A stretch of 64,000 bases of DNA, taken from JBBROS01 sp964246015. Its GTDB lineage: Bacteria > Pseudomonadota > Alphaproteobacteria > Acetobacterales > Acetobacteraceae. The stretch is from NCBI GenBank assembly GCA_964246015.1, contig CAXTPG010000009.1, positions 6,600-70,599 of the forward strand, read 5' to 3'. Position 1 is the first letter of the stretch. The number at the start of each line of letters is the position of its first letter. Both the position numbers and the translations under genes were made by a program. Below the pieces are notes generated by a model, which worked only from the letters and a program-made list of their open reading frames with translations, was not told the origin of the DNA and searched no databases. This document shows, one piece after another, positions 12,462-20,553 of the stretch.

Positions 12462-13832
12462 GTGAGTGCAGCCGCCACGACGCCTGATTCCGCCATACCC
12501 ACCGGCGAACCGCGCCGGCTGACTGCGGCGCGATTGTATTCCGAGCTGACTCGGGATCCGCGGTTCGCCATGAAGTTCCGGTTCCATACGGTCATTCCCC
12601 ATGGGGCGGAGCCCACGTTGCGGGCGCTCTGCAAGGAAATCGCGGCGAGCGTCGAGCTGGGAGTCTACCGGCCTACCGCCGCCGACGCGCCGGCCGAGCT
12701 GGCTTCGCAGATGCGCAAGACCGGTGCCGAGCGGCAGATCGCTGCGGACCTCGCCTGCCTCATGGCCGCCGGCGTGGTGATGGCGACCGATGATGGCGCC
12801 TTCACGCTGCCGCTCGACTTCGAGGAACTGATCCGGCCGATTTTTCGGGCGCCCGACGCTGCCGGCCTCGCGAGCGACGTGAACTGGCGCCCCAGGGGCT
12901 GCACGGAAGAGGAGTGGGAAGCCAAGTCCAAGAAGCAGAAGCAGGACGCGATCAACGGCAAGAAGGGCGGTCGGCCACCAATGAAGGCCAAACGGCCGCC
13001 AGGCCAGGGCGAGTTGCTGAAGCCGAAGCTCGTGGAACCCAGGCGAAACCCAGACGGATCGCATCACGTGCCAGACTCGGAAACCCAAGGCGGCTCTAAC
13101 CCCAAACCCAGCGACTCCGTGGGTTTTGTGGGTTCCGGGGATCGCGTGGGGCAAAGTACTCTAGAGGAGGCTGCTGCTGCTGAAAATCGTTCGATTTTAC
13201 AGCAGCAGCAGCAGCAAGCCGGCGTGCGTGCTGGCGAAACCCACGGCGGCGAAACCCAAAACCCGGCGCCCCAAAACCCAAGCCTAGAAAACCCAGGAGC
13301 GCAGGAACCCACGCCATCGGATGAAGCGGTGACGATCGCGTGGGAGTTCGCTGAGGCGTTCGGGATCGATCCAGTTCACGCCGCCGAGGCGCCGGGGATC
13401 ATGCAGCGGTATCTCAATGAGGGGTACGCAGCCGCCACGATCCGGCAGGCCATCGCCAAGACCAAGGGGAGGAAGGTGCGTGGCGCCCGCTACCTTGTGG
13501 AGCCTCTTGCGGGATTGGCACCCGGCGTGCTCGCGAAGAAACCGTCGCCGACAGGATCTGCCTCCGACCAGGGCGAGACCAAGCAGGACGAACACCCGGG
13601 AATTGCAGCCGAGCCGACATGGGCCGGGTTGCCGCAGCGTGAGCGTGCGGACATCAGCGGCGTCCTGCGTGTGTTGGAGATGCCGCCAAGCCAGGAACGC
13701 TGGCGGCTGATGGACGCCAAGCGGGCCGTCCACAAGGCGGCATTCGACCGGGTTGCGGCCCTACGGCCGGGCGCGCAGGCGATCTTGGACGCTGGACCGG
13801 ACGGGTGGCGACGAGAGCCTAAGGCAGCCTGA
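12462..13832 (+). CDS. Phage replication-type protein with internal repeats
   Basis: 456 residues from GTG 12462 (GGAG at 12450). Residues 20-135 resemble the N-terminal winged-helix region of phage replication initiators (AARLYSELTRDPRFAMKFRF, LACLMAAGVVMATDDGAFTL), then a Lys-rich segment, a long Gln/Asn/Pro linker, and a C-terminal helical domain (TIAWEFAEAFGIDPVHAAEA). The linker is encoded by repeated ACCCA-containing units and a large hairpin, an origin-like arrangement as in lambda O. Initiator function is inferred from place and layout. Confidence 0.6.
   Translation: MSAAATTPDSAIPTGEPRRLTAARLYSELTRDPRFAMKFRFHTVIPHGAEPTLRALCKEIAASVELGVYRPTAADAPAELASQMRKTGAERQIAADLACLMAAGVVMATDDGAFTLPLDFEELIRPIFRAPDAAGLASDVNWRPRGCTEEEWEAKSKKQKQDAINGKKGGRPPMKAKRPPGQGELLKPKLVEPRRNPDGSHHVPDSETQGGSNPKPSDSVGFVGSGDRVGQSTLEEAAAAENRSILQQQQQQAGVRAGETHGGETQNPAPQNPSLENPGAQEPTPSDEAVTIAWEFAEAFGIDPVHAAEAPGIMQRYLNEGYAAATIRQAIAKTKGRKVRGARYLVEPLAGLAPGVLAKKPSPTGSASDQGETKQDEHPGIAAEPTWAGLPQRERADISGVLRVLEMPPSQERWRLMDAKRAVHKAAFDRVAALRPGAQAILDAGPDGWRREPKAA
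13036..13311. other. Iteron-like repeats and long hairpin inside the replication gene (candidate origin)
   Basis: GAAACCCA occurs at 13045, 13080, 13236 and 13251, close variants at 13103, 13273, 13288 and 13304, and inverted copies (TGGGTTTT, TGGGTTCC) at 13120 and 13129. Between the two clusters lies an inverted repeat: GCTGCTGCTGCTG + AAAATCG (13170-13189), a 2-base loop, CGATTTT, one bulged A, CAGCAGCAGCAGC (13192-13212). Also codes for a low-complexity linker, so codon repetition is an alternative explanation. Confidence 0.5.
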
Positions 13833-14007
13833 TTCGGTTGTGCGGCACCTGAAAGCGGAGACCCTGCTCCATCAGGCGCCGCACCGCCTCGGGCCGGGAC
13901 GGCTTCGGGTCGGTCTGCGAGGCGATCCAGGCGTCCAGGCGGGCGAGCTGCTCGGGTTCGAGCCGCAGCATCACGCCAGGGCGACGGCCACATTCCCGCA
14001 ATCCCAT
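13819..14007 (-). CDS. Ribbon-helix-helix protein, orphan paralogue of the two Tat-module regulators
   Basis: 62 residues, leftward in a rightward operon. MLRLEPEQLARLDAWIASQ and KPSRPEAVRRLMEQGL are a ribbon-helix-helix (CopG/Arc type) domain, closely similar to the proteins at 25910-26104 and 45996-46196 (shared DPKPSRPEAVRRL core). Unlike those, no Tat-signal protein lies beside it. An imperfect inverted repeat (TAAGCTGG at 14013-14020, CCACCTTA at 14045-14052) lies upstream. The stop overlaps the end of the replication gene. Confidence 0.7.
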   Translation of the reverse strand: MGLRECGRRPGVMLRLEPEQLARLDAWIASQTDPKPSRPEAVRRLMEQGLRFQVPHNRIRLP

Positions 14008-14096
14008 ACGGTTAAGCTGGAATGCTCCCGGTCGCGTGATATATCCACCTTAGCAGCGGGCGCCGCCTTCGGCCCCCTGCAGGAGGTCGAGCGCCG

Positions 14097-14612
14097 ATGG
14101 AGCACTGGGACGCCGAGCAGGTGGAGGCTCGGCTGATCGACGCCGGCCGGACCTTGATGGCCATGCAGGTGCCCGGCACCGCGCCGGCCGGGTTCCGGTC
14201 GGCAATGCCCGAGATCGTCCGCGACGTCGACGAATCCTACGGCTGGGACGGCAGCCTCACCCGCCCGGGCCCGCCCGGCGCCCGCGCGATCGCCCGCATG
14301 GACCAGGCGTTAAGCTGGATCCCTCTCATCCCGGCCGACAAGCCCGGCTACCGCCGCGTGGTCGGCGCTCGCATGCTGGTCCATCCAGAGACCGACCGGC
14401 ACGTGTTCGGCTGGGTCCGGATCGGCGCCCGCCTGGGCATTGCCCACGAGACGGCCCGTCGCTGGCACGCGATCGCCCTCACCATCATCGCGGGCCGCCT
14501 CAACGCCACCGGCCTCTGCGCCTCGGCCGGTGGCGCCGCCGGACCGGGGCGGCAGGAGATCGAGCGCGCGATGCGGCGCGTGGTCGCCCGCAGCCGGCGC
14601 GAGCTGGTCTGA
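14097..14612 (+). CDS. DUF6362-family phage protein
   Basis: 171 residues, GGAGG ribosome binding site 12 bases before ATG. It matches the phage family DUF6362: opening WDAEQVEARLIDAGRTLMAM, PEIVRDVDESYG, DQALSWIPLI, HVFGWVRIGARLGIAHETAR, RWHAIALTIIAGRLN. The C-terminal block looks like a helix-turn-helix. In phages these genes lie in the replication/packaging interval; the molecular role is not known. Confidence 0.7.
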   Translation: MEHWDAEQVEARLIDAGRTLMAMQVPGTAPAGFRSAMPEIVRDVDESYGWDGSLTRPGPPGARAIARMDQALSWIPLIPADKPGYRRVVGARMLVHPETDRHVFGWVRIGARLGIAHETARRWHAIALTIIAGRLNATGLCASAGGAAGPGRQEIERAMRRVVARSRRELV

Positions 14613-14632
14613 AGCGGCGCCCAAGATTGGGG

Positions 14633-14681
14633 TTGACGGATGTGACGGTTTCGGGCCTCTAATCCATCACGCTGTGGATAA
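14633..14681 (+). promoter_or_regulatory. Candidate promoter and perfect DnaA box
   Basis: In the 103-base space before the next gene, TTGACG (14633-14638) and TCTAAT (14658-14663) could form a promoter, though the 19-base spacer is long. TGTGGATAA at 14673-14681 is the exact complement of the canonical DnaA box TTATCCACA. One box may be chance, but its place beside the replication gene is suggestive. Confidence 0.45.
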
Positions 14682-14715
14682 CCACGTCCGGCGGCCCCCT
14701 AAAATCCGAGGCTGA

Positions 14716-15108
14716 ATGTCAGACCCGCTGCTCCGCGGCGCCGTCGTCCTGCGCGACGGGCGCTTCAGCGTGGTCTGGGACGTTCGTGCGCATGAGCTGG
14801 TGCTGCTTCCGGTGATCCGGCCGCGCCGCCGCTGGGACTATGACGTCCACCTCGACCTGCCCGACCTGGTCGCCGGCAACATCGTGCTGCCCGGCGGAGG
14901 CGCCACGGCTGTGGTGCGTCCCCGCCGCAACCCGCCGATCGCCATCGAGGGCCACACGAGGGTCGGCACGCTGCCCGGCGCCACCATGTGCCGCGTCGTC
15001 CACGCCCTGGCCCGCGCCTGGGCCGAGCAGGTCGCCCACGACAAGTGGACCGACGACGAGCGCCATCGGGCGAACGCTTCCGCGCCCTGCGTCAACCTGG
15101 TCGGCTGA
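14716..15108 (+). CDS. Hypothetical phage protein
   Basis: 130 residues. Beta-rich first half (LRGAVVLRDGRFSVVWDVRA, HELVLLPVIRPRRRWDYDVH, DLVAGNIVLPGGGATAVV), then a helix (MCRVVHALARAWAEQVAHDK). Starts after the promoter-like sequence at 14633. No family recognised. Confidence 0.55.
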   Translation: MSDPLLRGAVVLRDGRFSVVWDVRAHELVLLPVIRPRRRWDYDVHLDLPDLVAGNIVLPGGGATAVVRPRRNPPIAIEGHTRVGTLPGATMCRVVHALARAWAEQVAHDKWTDDERHRANASAPCVNLVG

Positions 15109-15171
15109 CTCGAGTCGTCCAACGTCCCTTTAGTCACGGTACACCCCCTCCACCCGCACCCAGGAACATGA

Positions 15172-15927
15172 ATGGGCCGCTACCGGGCACAGAGGGCCGT
15201 GGGCGGCAGCCCCGGTTCTGGCGGGTTCGTGGCCTATTACCGCGTCAGCACCGAGCAGCAGGGTCGCTCTGGCCTAGGACTGGAAGCCCAGCGGGCTGCA
15301 GTCGCTGCCCACGTTGCCGGCAGTCGGCTCCACGCGGAGTTCGAGGAGGTCGAGAGCGGCAAGCGCTCCGATCGGCCTCAACTGGCCGCGGCATTGGCGG
15401 CGTGCAGGGCCAGACGGGCGACGCTGATCATCGCCAAGCTGGACCGGCTGGCACGCAATGCCCGCTTCCTCCTCGACGTCGTCGAGGGCTGCGGCGAAGG
15501 CGGCGTCCTATTCTGCGACCTCCCGCAGATTCCGTCGGGTGCGGTCGGCAAGTTCCTGGTGACGCTCCTTGCGGCAGTCGCCGAGCTCGAGGCCGGGCTG
15601 ATCAGCCAACGGACCAAGGCGGCGCTGCAGGCGGCGAAGGCCCGCGGCGTGAAGCTCGGGAACCCGAACATGCAGCCAGGCACGCGCGACCTGGCGCTCG
15701 CCGCCACGGCGGTGCGGGTCTCTTACGCCGACGAGCATGCCCGGGACGTCGCGCCGTACATCGATGCGGCCCGGCACGCCGGTGCGGCGTCGCTCAGACA
15801 ACTCGCCTCCGCTCTCACGGCGCGCGGCGTGCGAGCGCCGATGGGTGGTGAGACGTGGAACGCCGGCCAGGTGCGTCGTCTGATCGCGCGCATCGAAGCC
15901 AACACCGAACCCAAGGAACAGCGATGA
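15172..15927 (+). CDS. Serine recombinase (resolvase/invertase family)
   Basis: 251 residues. The N-terminal resolvase catalytic domain is complete: FVAYYRVSTEQQGRSGLGLE with the nucleophilic Ser in RVST, then LIIAKLDRLARNARFLLDVV with the two active-site Arg, and the E helix (KFLVTLLAAVAELEAGLISQ RTK). A recombinase-type region follows (RQLASALTARGVRAPMGGE, WNAGQVRRLIARI). As integration is explained by the tyrosine integrase, this may resolve multimers or act in replication or inversion. No inverted target pair was noticed next to it. Confidence 0.85.
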   Translation: MGRYRAQRAVGGSPGSGGFVAYYRVSTEQQGRSGLGLEAQRAAVAAHVAGSRLHAEFEEVESGKRSDRPQLAAALAACRARRATLIIAKLDRLARNARFLLDVVEGCGEGGVLFCDLPQIPSGAVGKFLVTLLAAVAELEAGLISQRTKAALQAAKARGVKLGNPNMQPGTRDLALAATAVRVSYADEHARDVAPYIDAARHAGAASLRQLASALTARGVRAPMGGETWNAGQVRRLIARIEANTEPKEQR

Positions 15928-16229
15928 CAACGCAAGCCTCGGGGAATCGCGAACCCACGCCCGGCACCCTCCTGACGTCGCGGCTCCTCGGCCTCATCAT
16001 CGAACATCACACCCACACGGTCTTTCTCGCGACGATCCGCCTGGACAGCACCGACGAGTGGAGCCGGAAAAATGGACGGTCGGACGTGGCCGCCTTGTCG
16101 GCGATCGAGGACGCGCTGCGCGTTGCCGGCGAGTGCCGGGTCGCTGACGAGCTCGAGGCGGCATCGATCTCCGTCCGCGCCAAGGCGGCCAAGTCCGCAT
16201 GGCCGCATCCCCTCACGGAGGCAGCATGA
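15924..16229 (+). CDS. Hypothetical phage protein
   Basis: 101 residues, ATGA overlap with the recombinase gene. LTSRLLGLIIEHHTHTVFLA followed by DVAALSAIEDALRVAGECRV; mostly helical. No family recognised. Coupled to the next gene by ATGA. Confidence 0.55.
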   Translation: MTTQASGNREPTPGTLLTSRLLGLIIEHHTHTVFLATIRLDSTDEWSRKNGRSDVAALSAIEDALRVAGECRVADELEAASISVRAKAAKSAWPHPLTEAA

Positions 16230-16519
16230 CCAACTACAAGACCCTCAGGTCGCAGGCGGCGATCGCCCTGGTCGAGGAGCACGTGCTCGGCACCGCGGAG
16301 GTCAAACGGCTGGAGGCGCGGCTGAAGGAGACGAAGGTCGAGCTGATCGCGCTGATGGGCGGAGCCCCCGTCATCTACATCGGCGCGCGCACCGTCAGCG
16401 TGGGCGACGTCCCTGCGATCCCCGGCACGCCCGCCCGCAAGATCACGAAGGAAATGGTGGGGCAGGAGATCCCCGCCAAAAAGGGCCGCGCCGGCTACCA
16501 GACGCTCTCGGTCCAGTAG
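16226..16519 (+). CDS. Hypothetical phage protein
   Basis: 97 residues: a helical N-terminus (SQAAIALVEEHVLGTAEVKR, LEARLKETKVELIALMGG) and a short beta-like C-terminus (VIYIGARTVSVGDVPAIPG). Coupled to the gene before; the last of the early genes before the packaging module. No family recognised. Confidence 0.55.
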   Translation: MTNYKTLRSQAAIALVEEHVLGTAEVKRLEARLKETKVELIALMGGAPVIYIGARTVSVGDVPAIPGTPARKITKEMVGQEIPAKKGRAGYQTLSVQ

Positions 16520-16522
16520 CGG

Positions 16523-16957
16523 GTGCCGGCCGACTCCTTCTACGCCAGCGCACCCTGGCGCCGCGCGAGGGCGTCGGTCCTGAAGCACCGGCCGCTGTGC
16601 GAGGCGCGGGGGTGCGCCGCCCGCTCGACACACGTCGACCACATCGTCCCGCGCCGCGCCGGCGGTGCCGACCTCGACGGCTCCAACCTGCAGGCGCTCT
16701 GCCACTCCCACCACAGCCGCAAGACGGCCCGCGAGGACCAGCCCGGCCGCCGCAGCACCGCCGGCGCCCTGACGAGCCCAGGCTGCACCCCAGACGGCCG
16801 ACCCATCGACCCGAACCACCCCTGGCACCGGACCGGGGGAGGGGGGTCCAAAGTTCACGCCCCTGGGAGGGTGGACCGTCATGGGGTCCCGTTTGCGCAG
16901 GGACCAGAATCCAACGGGGGGATATCGCCGCCGCCAGTCACCCAGGACCCGCCATGA
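16523..16957 (+). CDS. HNH endonuclease beside the terminase
   Basis: 144 residues from GTG 16523. Compact HNH domain: RPLCEARGCAARSTHVDHIV, PRRAGGADLDGSNLQALCHS, HHSRKT, with two CxxxxC-type metal pairs and the H-N-H residues. HNH proteins directly before the terminase small subunit are part of the packaging machinery of many HK97-type phages and stimulate terminase cleavage. The C-terminal 70 residues are Pro/Gly-rich. ATGA coupling to the terminase small subunit. Confidence 0.85.
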   Translation: MPADSFYASAPWRRARASVLKHRPLCEARGCAARSTHVDHIVPRRAGGADLDGSNLQALCHSHHSRKTAREDQPGRRSTAGALTSPGCTPDGRPIDPNHPWHRTGGGGSKVHAPGRVDRHGVPFAQGPESNGGISPPPVTQDPP

Positions 16958-17382
16958 CCCCACTCACCATCCTACCGGGCGGCAACGGCGACTTCCCGGA
17001 GCCCGATTGGTCGACCCTCTTCACCGACCCCATCCACCTCGGCCGCGCCGCGGAGCTTTGGCGCCTCACCATCCAGGAGATGCGCCAGGCCGGCACCCTC
17101 GCCCCGGTCAATGCCAGCCAGATCCGCCGCTACGTCATGGCCCAGGTCATCTACGAGGACGCCGCCAGCAAGGTCGCCGAGCAGGGCGCTCTCAAGGTCG
17201 CCCGTGGCAAGGCCACCTACAATCTCTGGTTCGCCATCCTCCGCGACACCGACACGATGGCCAGCGCCCACGAGGACAAGCTCGGTCTCAACCCCCGCCG
17301 CCGCGCCCAGGTCGCGCCGACGAAGAAAAAGGGCCGCGCCGCCTCTGCCGCAGACACCTACCTTGGACGCGCGATCCCCTGA
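16954..17382 (+). CDS. terS: Terminase small subunit (P27-like)
   Basis: 142 residues. HLGRAAELWRLTIQEMRQAG, NASQIRRYVMAQVIYEDAAS, KATYNLWFAILRDTD and LGLNPRRRAQV follow the P27-type small-terminase pattern, an oligomeric DNA-recognition protein that starts packaging. Lies between HNH and the large subunit, with which it overlaps by 20 bases. Confidence 0.85.
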   Translation: MTPLTILPGGNGDFPEPDWSTLFTDPIHLGRAAELWRLTIQEMRQAGTLAPVNASQIRRYVMAQVIYEDAASKVAEQGALKVARGKATYNLWFAILRDTDTMASAHEDKLGLNPRRRAQVAPTKKKGRAASAADTYLGRAIP

Positions 17383-19150
17383 CCCCGTCACCGCCTGGGC
17401 CGAGGACACCGTCTCCGGCCGGATCGTCGCCGGCCAGCTGGTCCGCTACGCGGCCGAGCGCCACCTTCGCGACCTCCACGACGGCCCGGCGCGCGGCCTG
17501 CATTGGCGGCCCGACCTCGCCGTGCACGCCATCAACTTCTTCCCCGCGGTCCTCACGATCACCGCCGGCGCCAAGGCCGGCCAGCCCTTCACCCTGCTCC
17601 CCTGGCACGTCTTCGTCGCTGGCAGCCTGTTCGGGTGGCGCCGCGCCGACGGCCTGCGCCGTTTCCGGACAGCCTGGATGGAGACCGGCAAGGGCCAGGC
17701 GAAGTCCCCCCTCATGGCGGGCGTCGGCCTCTACGTCATGGGCTTCTGCGGCATCGCCCGCCCCGAGGTCTACGCGATCGCCGGCGACAAGGATCAGGCC
17801 AACGTCCTGTTCCGCGACGGCGTCGCGATGTGCCGCGCCCCCATCCCTGGCCACGACGAAGAAGAGAGCCTCGAATCCCGCGGCACCGTGGTCATCCGCG
17901 GCACCGGCGACATGGCCTGGAAGATCGAGCACCCGGACAGCGGCGGCAAGTTCCAGGCGCTGGCCAACGACAGCTCCCCCTCAGGCCCCCGCCCAACCGC
18001 CGTCCTCGGCGACGAGGTCCACGAGCACAAATCCGCCCACGCGATCGAGATGTGGAAGGCCGCGATCACCAAGATGCCCGGCGACCCCCTCATGATGCTG
18101 GGCACCAACACACCGGCCGCCGACCAGATCGTCGGCACCGACTACTCCACGTATTACCAGGCCGTCGCCCGCGGCGAGTTCCGGGACGACGCCTCGCTCT
18201 CCTTCATCGCCCGCGTCGACCCCGGCGACGAGCCGTTCGACGACGAATCCTGCTGGCCGAAGGCGCTTCCCGCCCTCGGCATCACCTTCCCCATCGAGAA
18301 CGTCCGCGGTGAGGTCATCCAGGCCCGCGCCCTCGCCAGCCGCGCGCTGACGGTGAAGCGCCTCTACTTCGGCATCCCCGTCGGGTCCGCCGAATACTGG
18401 ATCGACGAGGCGGCCTGGCGCTCGGCCCAGGGCGCCTTCGAGGCCGATGAGCTGCGCGACTGCCCATGCTGGCTGGGCATGGACCTGTCCCAGCGCAACG
18501 ACCTCACCGCCCTCGCCGTCCTCTGGCGCCGGGAGCACCGCTACTTCGCCCGCATCCTCTACTGGAAGCCGAAGGAGGGCCTGGCCGCCGCCGAGGCCGA
18601 GGACAAGGCGCCCTACGCCCAATGGGTCGAGCAGGGGGTCCTGCGGGCCGTGCCGGGCAAGACGATCGGCAAGGACTTCGTCGTCGCCGAGGTGCAGGCG
18701 ACCGTCACGGCCAACCAGGTGCAGGCCCTCGCCTTCGACCAGGCGCACATCAAGGACTTCCAGGACGAGGCCGACCGCATGGGCTTCGAGACCTGGGAAT
18801 ACGGCGGCCCCGACGCCCCGGAGGGATCAGGCCTGAAAATGATACGGCACGCCCAGGGCGCCCGCGGCCTGCATAGCGAGAAGCAGCTCTGGATGCCGCG
18901 CAGCCTGCAGTCGCTGGAGGACATGATCCTGAACGGCGCGATTACCATCGAGGAGAACGGCGTGACGACCTGGTGCGCCGCCAACGCTGCTCTCCGCGAG
19001 GACGGCGCCGGCAACCGATGGATCGAGAAGCGGCGCAGCCGCGGCAAGATCGACGGCCTGGTCGCCCTCGCCATGGCCGCCGGCGCCGCGACCGCGGTCC
19101 CGCACGAGGACTTCGCGGCCATGATCCTCGCGCGCGGCGGGCTGGTGTAG
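17363..19150 (+). CDS. terL: Terminase large subunit
   Basis: 595 residues if it starts at TTG 17363, the first start available in this frame near the end of the small-subunit gene. ATPase part: Walker A-like TAWMETGKGQAKSPLMAG, Walker B VLGDEVHEHK, coupling motif MLGTNTP. Nuclease part: WLGMDLSQRNDLTALAVLW, LAFDQAHIKDF, KIDGLVALAMA with the acidic residues of the RNase H fold. It drives DNA into the prohead and cuts the concatemer. Complete and uninterrupted. Confidence 0.95.
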   Translation: MDARSPDPVTAWAEDTVSGRIVAGQLVRYAAERHLRDLHDGPARGLHWRPDLAVHAINFFPAVLTITAGAKAGQPFTLLPWHVFVAGSLFGWRRADGLRRFRTAWMETGKGQAKSPLMAGVGLYVMGFCGIARPEVYAIAGDKDQANVLFRDGVAMCRAPIPGHDEEESLESRGTVVIRGTGDMAWKIEHPDSGGKFQALANDSSPSGPRPTAVLGDEVHEHKSAHAIEMWKAAITKMPGDPLMMLGTNTPAADQIVGTDYSTYYQAVARGEFRDDASLSFIARVDPGDEPFDDESCWPKALPALGITFPIENVRGEVIQARALASRALTVKRLYFGIPVGSAEYWIDEAAWRSAQGAFEADELRDCPCWLGMDLSQRNDLTALAVLWRREHRYFARILYWKPKEGLAAAEAEDKAPYAQWVEQGVLRAVPGKTIGKDFVVAEVQATVTANQVQALAFDQAHIKDFQDEADRMGFETWEYGGPDAPEGSGLKMIRHAQGARGLHSEKQLWMPRSLQSLEDMILNGAITIEENGVTTWCAANAALREDGAGNRWIEKRRSRGKIDGLVALAMAAGAATAVPHEDFAAMILARGGLV

Positions 19151-19152
19151 CG

Positions 19153-20553
19153 ATGGGCTGGTGGGGCCGGCTGTTCTCGCGCGGCGGGCGCGAAGCCCGC
19201 CATGAGGCACGGGCGTCGCCGATGCATCCGCGCGAATCCGGCTGGGCCGAATGGCTGGGCGGCCCGAACACGGTGCCGGGCATCCACGTCACCCCGGCGC
19301 TGGCCCTTCGCTGCCCCGCCGTCTACGCGCCTATCCGGCTGCTGTCCGGCACGCTCAGCATCCTGCCGCTGCAGCTCTTCCGCCGCGGCGCCGACGGCGC
19401 CCGCACCCCTGCAGACGACAGCCCGCTCTACGACCTGCTGCACGCCAAGCCGAACGACTGGCAAACCTCCGCCCAGTTCCGCCGGGTGATGACCGAGCGC
19501 ATGCTGGGATGGGGCAACGGCTACGCCCGCATCCGCAACCCCGGCCTTCCCACAGCGGTCGAGCCGCTCGCCTCTCCCCGAGTGCTGCCCTATCGCGGGT
19601 CCGACAACCGGGTCTGGTATCGCTACACGCCGGCGAAGGGGCCGGTCGAGACGCTGCACCCCGACGAGGTCCTGCACCTCCGCTACGGTCCGGCGAAAGA
19701 TGACGAGGGCCTCGAATCCGAAAGCCCGCTGATCCTCAACCGCGAGACGGTAGCGCTGGGGATGGCCGCGACCGAGTACCTTGCCCGGTTCTTCGCCAAT
19801 TACGCCGTGCCCAAGGGCGCCCTGGAGGTGCCGACGAAGCTCGACCGGGTCGCCGGCCAGTTGATGCGCGATAGCTGGGAGGAGCGCCACTCAGGCCTCG
19901 CGAACGCCCACCGCATCGCGATCCTGGACGGTGGGATCAAGTTCAGCCCGATCGGCCACACCAACGCCGACTCGCAGTTCCTGGAACTATACAAGGCGAT
20001 CTGCGGCGAGATCGCGGCGAAGGTCTACGGCATCCCACCCCACCTGGTCGGCGACACCGAGAAGCAGACGAGCTTCGGCGCGGGGGTCGAGCAGATGGGC
20101 ATCGGCTACGTGACCCACACGCTGCTGCCGATCACCGAGGAGTGGGAGCAGTCGCTCGACGCCTCGATCCTGACCGCCTCGGGCCGCCGCACCCTGTTCT
20201 GGGAGATGAACGTCGACGGCCTCATGCGGGGAGATTTCAAGTCCCGCATGGAGGGGTATGCGCTGATGATCCAGTGGGGCCTGGCGACGCCCAACGAGGT
20301 CCGCCGGCTCATGAACCTGCCCGCGATCGCCGGCGGCGACAGCCGCCTGCAGGCGCTGAACATGGCGCCGGCCGAGCGGATCATGGAGGTGCTGCTGAAG
20401 CCGTCGGGCGCGGCCGAGAAGGCGCTGCGGGAGATCCTGGGAGGGCGCGACGATCCGCCCCCTTTTTGCGAGAAAACCGGGCCTACGACCCAAATCAGGC
20501 GCGGAACCCGAAAGGGCAATTTACCAGCAACGGAGCCGGGCGGCGACGCCTGA
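19153..20553 (+). CDS. HK97-family portal protein
   Basis: 466 residues. The core matches HK97 portals: CPAVYAPIRLLSGTLSILPL, LLHAKPNDWQTSAQFRRVMT, ERMLGWGNGYARIRN, ADSQFLELYKAICGEIAAKV, YGIPPHLVGDTEKQTSFGAG, MNVDGLMRGDFKSRMEGYAL. It forms the dodecameric DNA gate of the head. After codon 436 (Pro) comes a C-T homopolymer slippery site; the zero frame then adds only about 30 unusual residues before TGA, while the -1 frame continues into a nuclease-like domain (20466-20960). Confidence 0.95.
   Translation: MGWWGRLFSRGGREARHEARASPMHPRESGWAEWLGGPNTVPGIHVTPALALRCPAVYAPIRLLSGTLSILPLQLFRRGADGARTPADDSPLYDLLHAKPNDWQTSAQFRRVMTERMLGWGNGYARIRNPGLPTAVEPLASPRVLPYRGSDNRVWYRYTPAKGPVETLHPDEVLHLRYGPAKDDEGLESESPLILNRETVALGMAATEYLARFFANYAVPKGALEVPTKLDRVAGQLMRDSWEERHSGLANAHRIAILDGGIKFSPIGHTNADSQFLELYKAICGEIAAKVYGIPPHLVGDTEKQTSFGAGVEQMGIGYVTHTLLPITEEWEQSLDASILTASGRRTLFWEMNVDGLMRGDFKSRMEGYALMIQWGLATPNEVRRLMNLPAIAGGDSRLQALNMAPAERIMEVLLKPSGAAEKALREILGGRDDPPPFCEKTGPTTQIRRGTRKGNLPATEPGGDA
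20460..20466 (+). promoter_or_regulatory. Candidate -1 frameshift site CCCTTTT in the portal gene
   Basis: The heptamer C CCT TTT is in the exact X XXY YYZ register of the portal frame (codons CCT 437 and TTT 438), within C5T5. A -1 slip re-pairs as CCC and TTT and enters the long frame that ends at 20960. No clear downstream stem was identified by eye. Confidence 0.55.
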
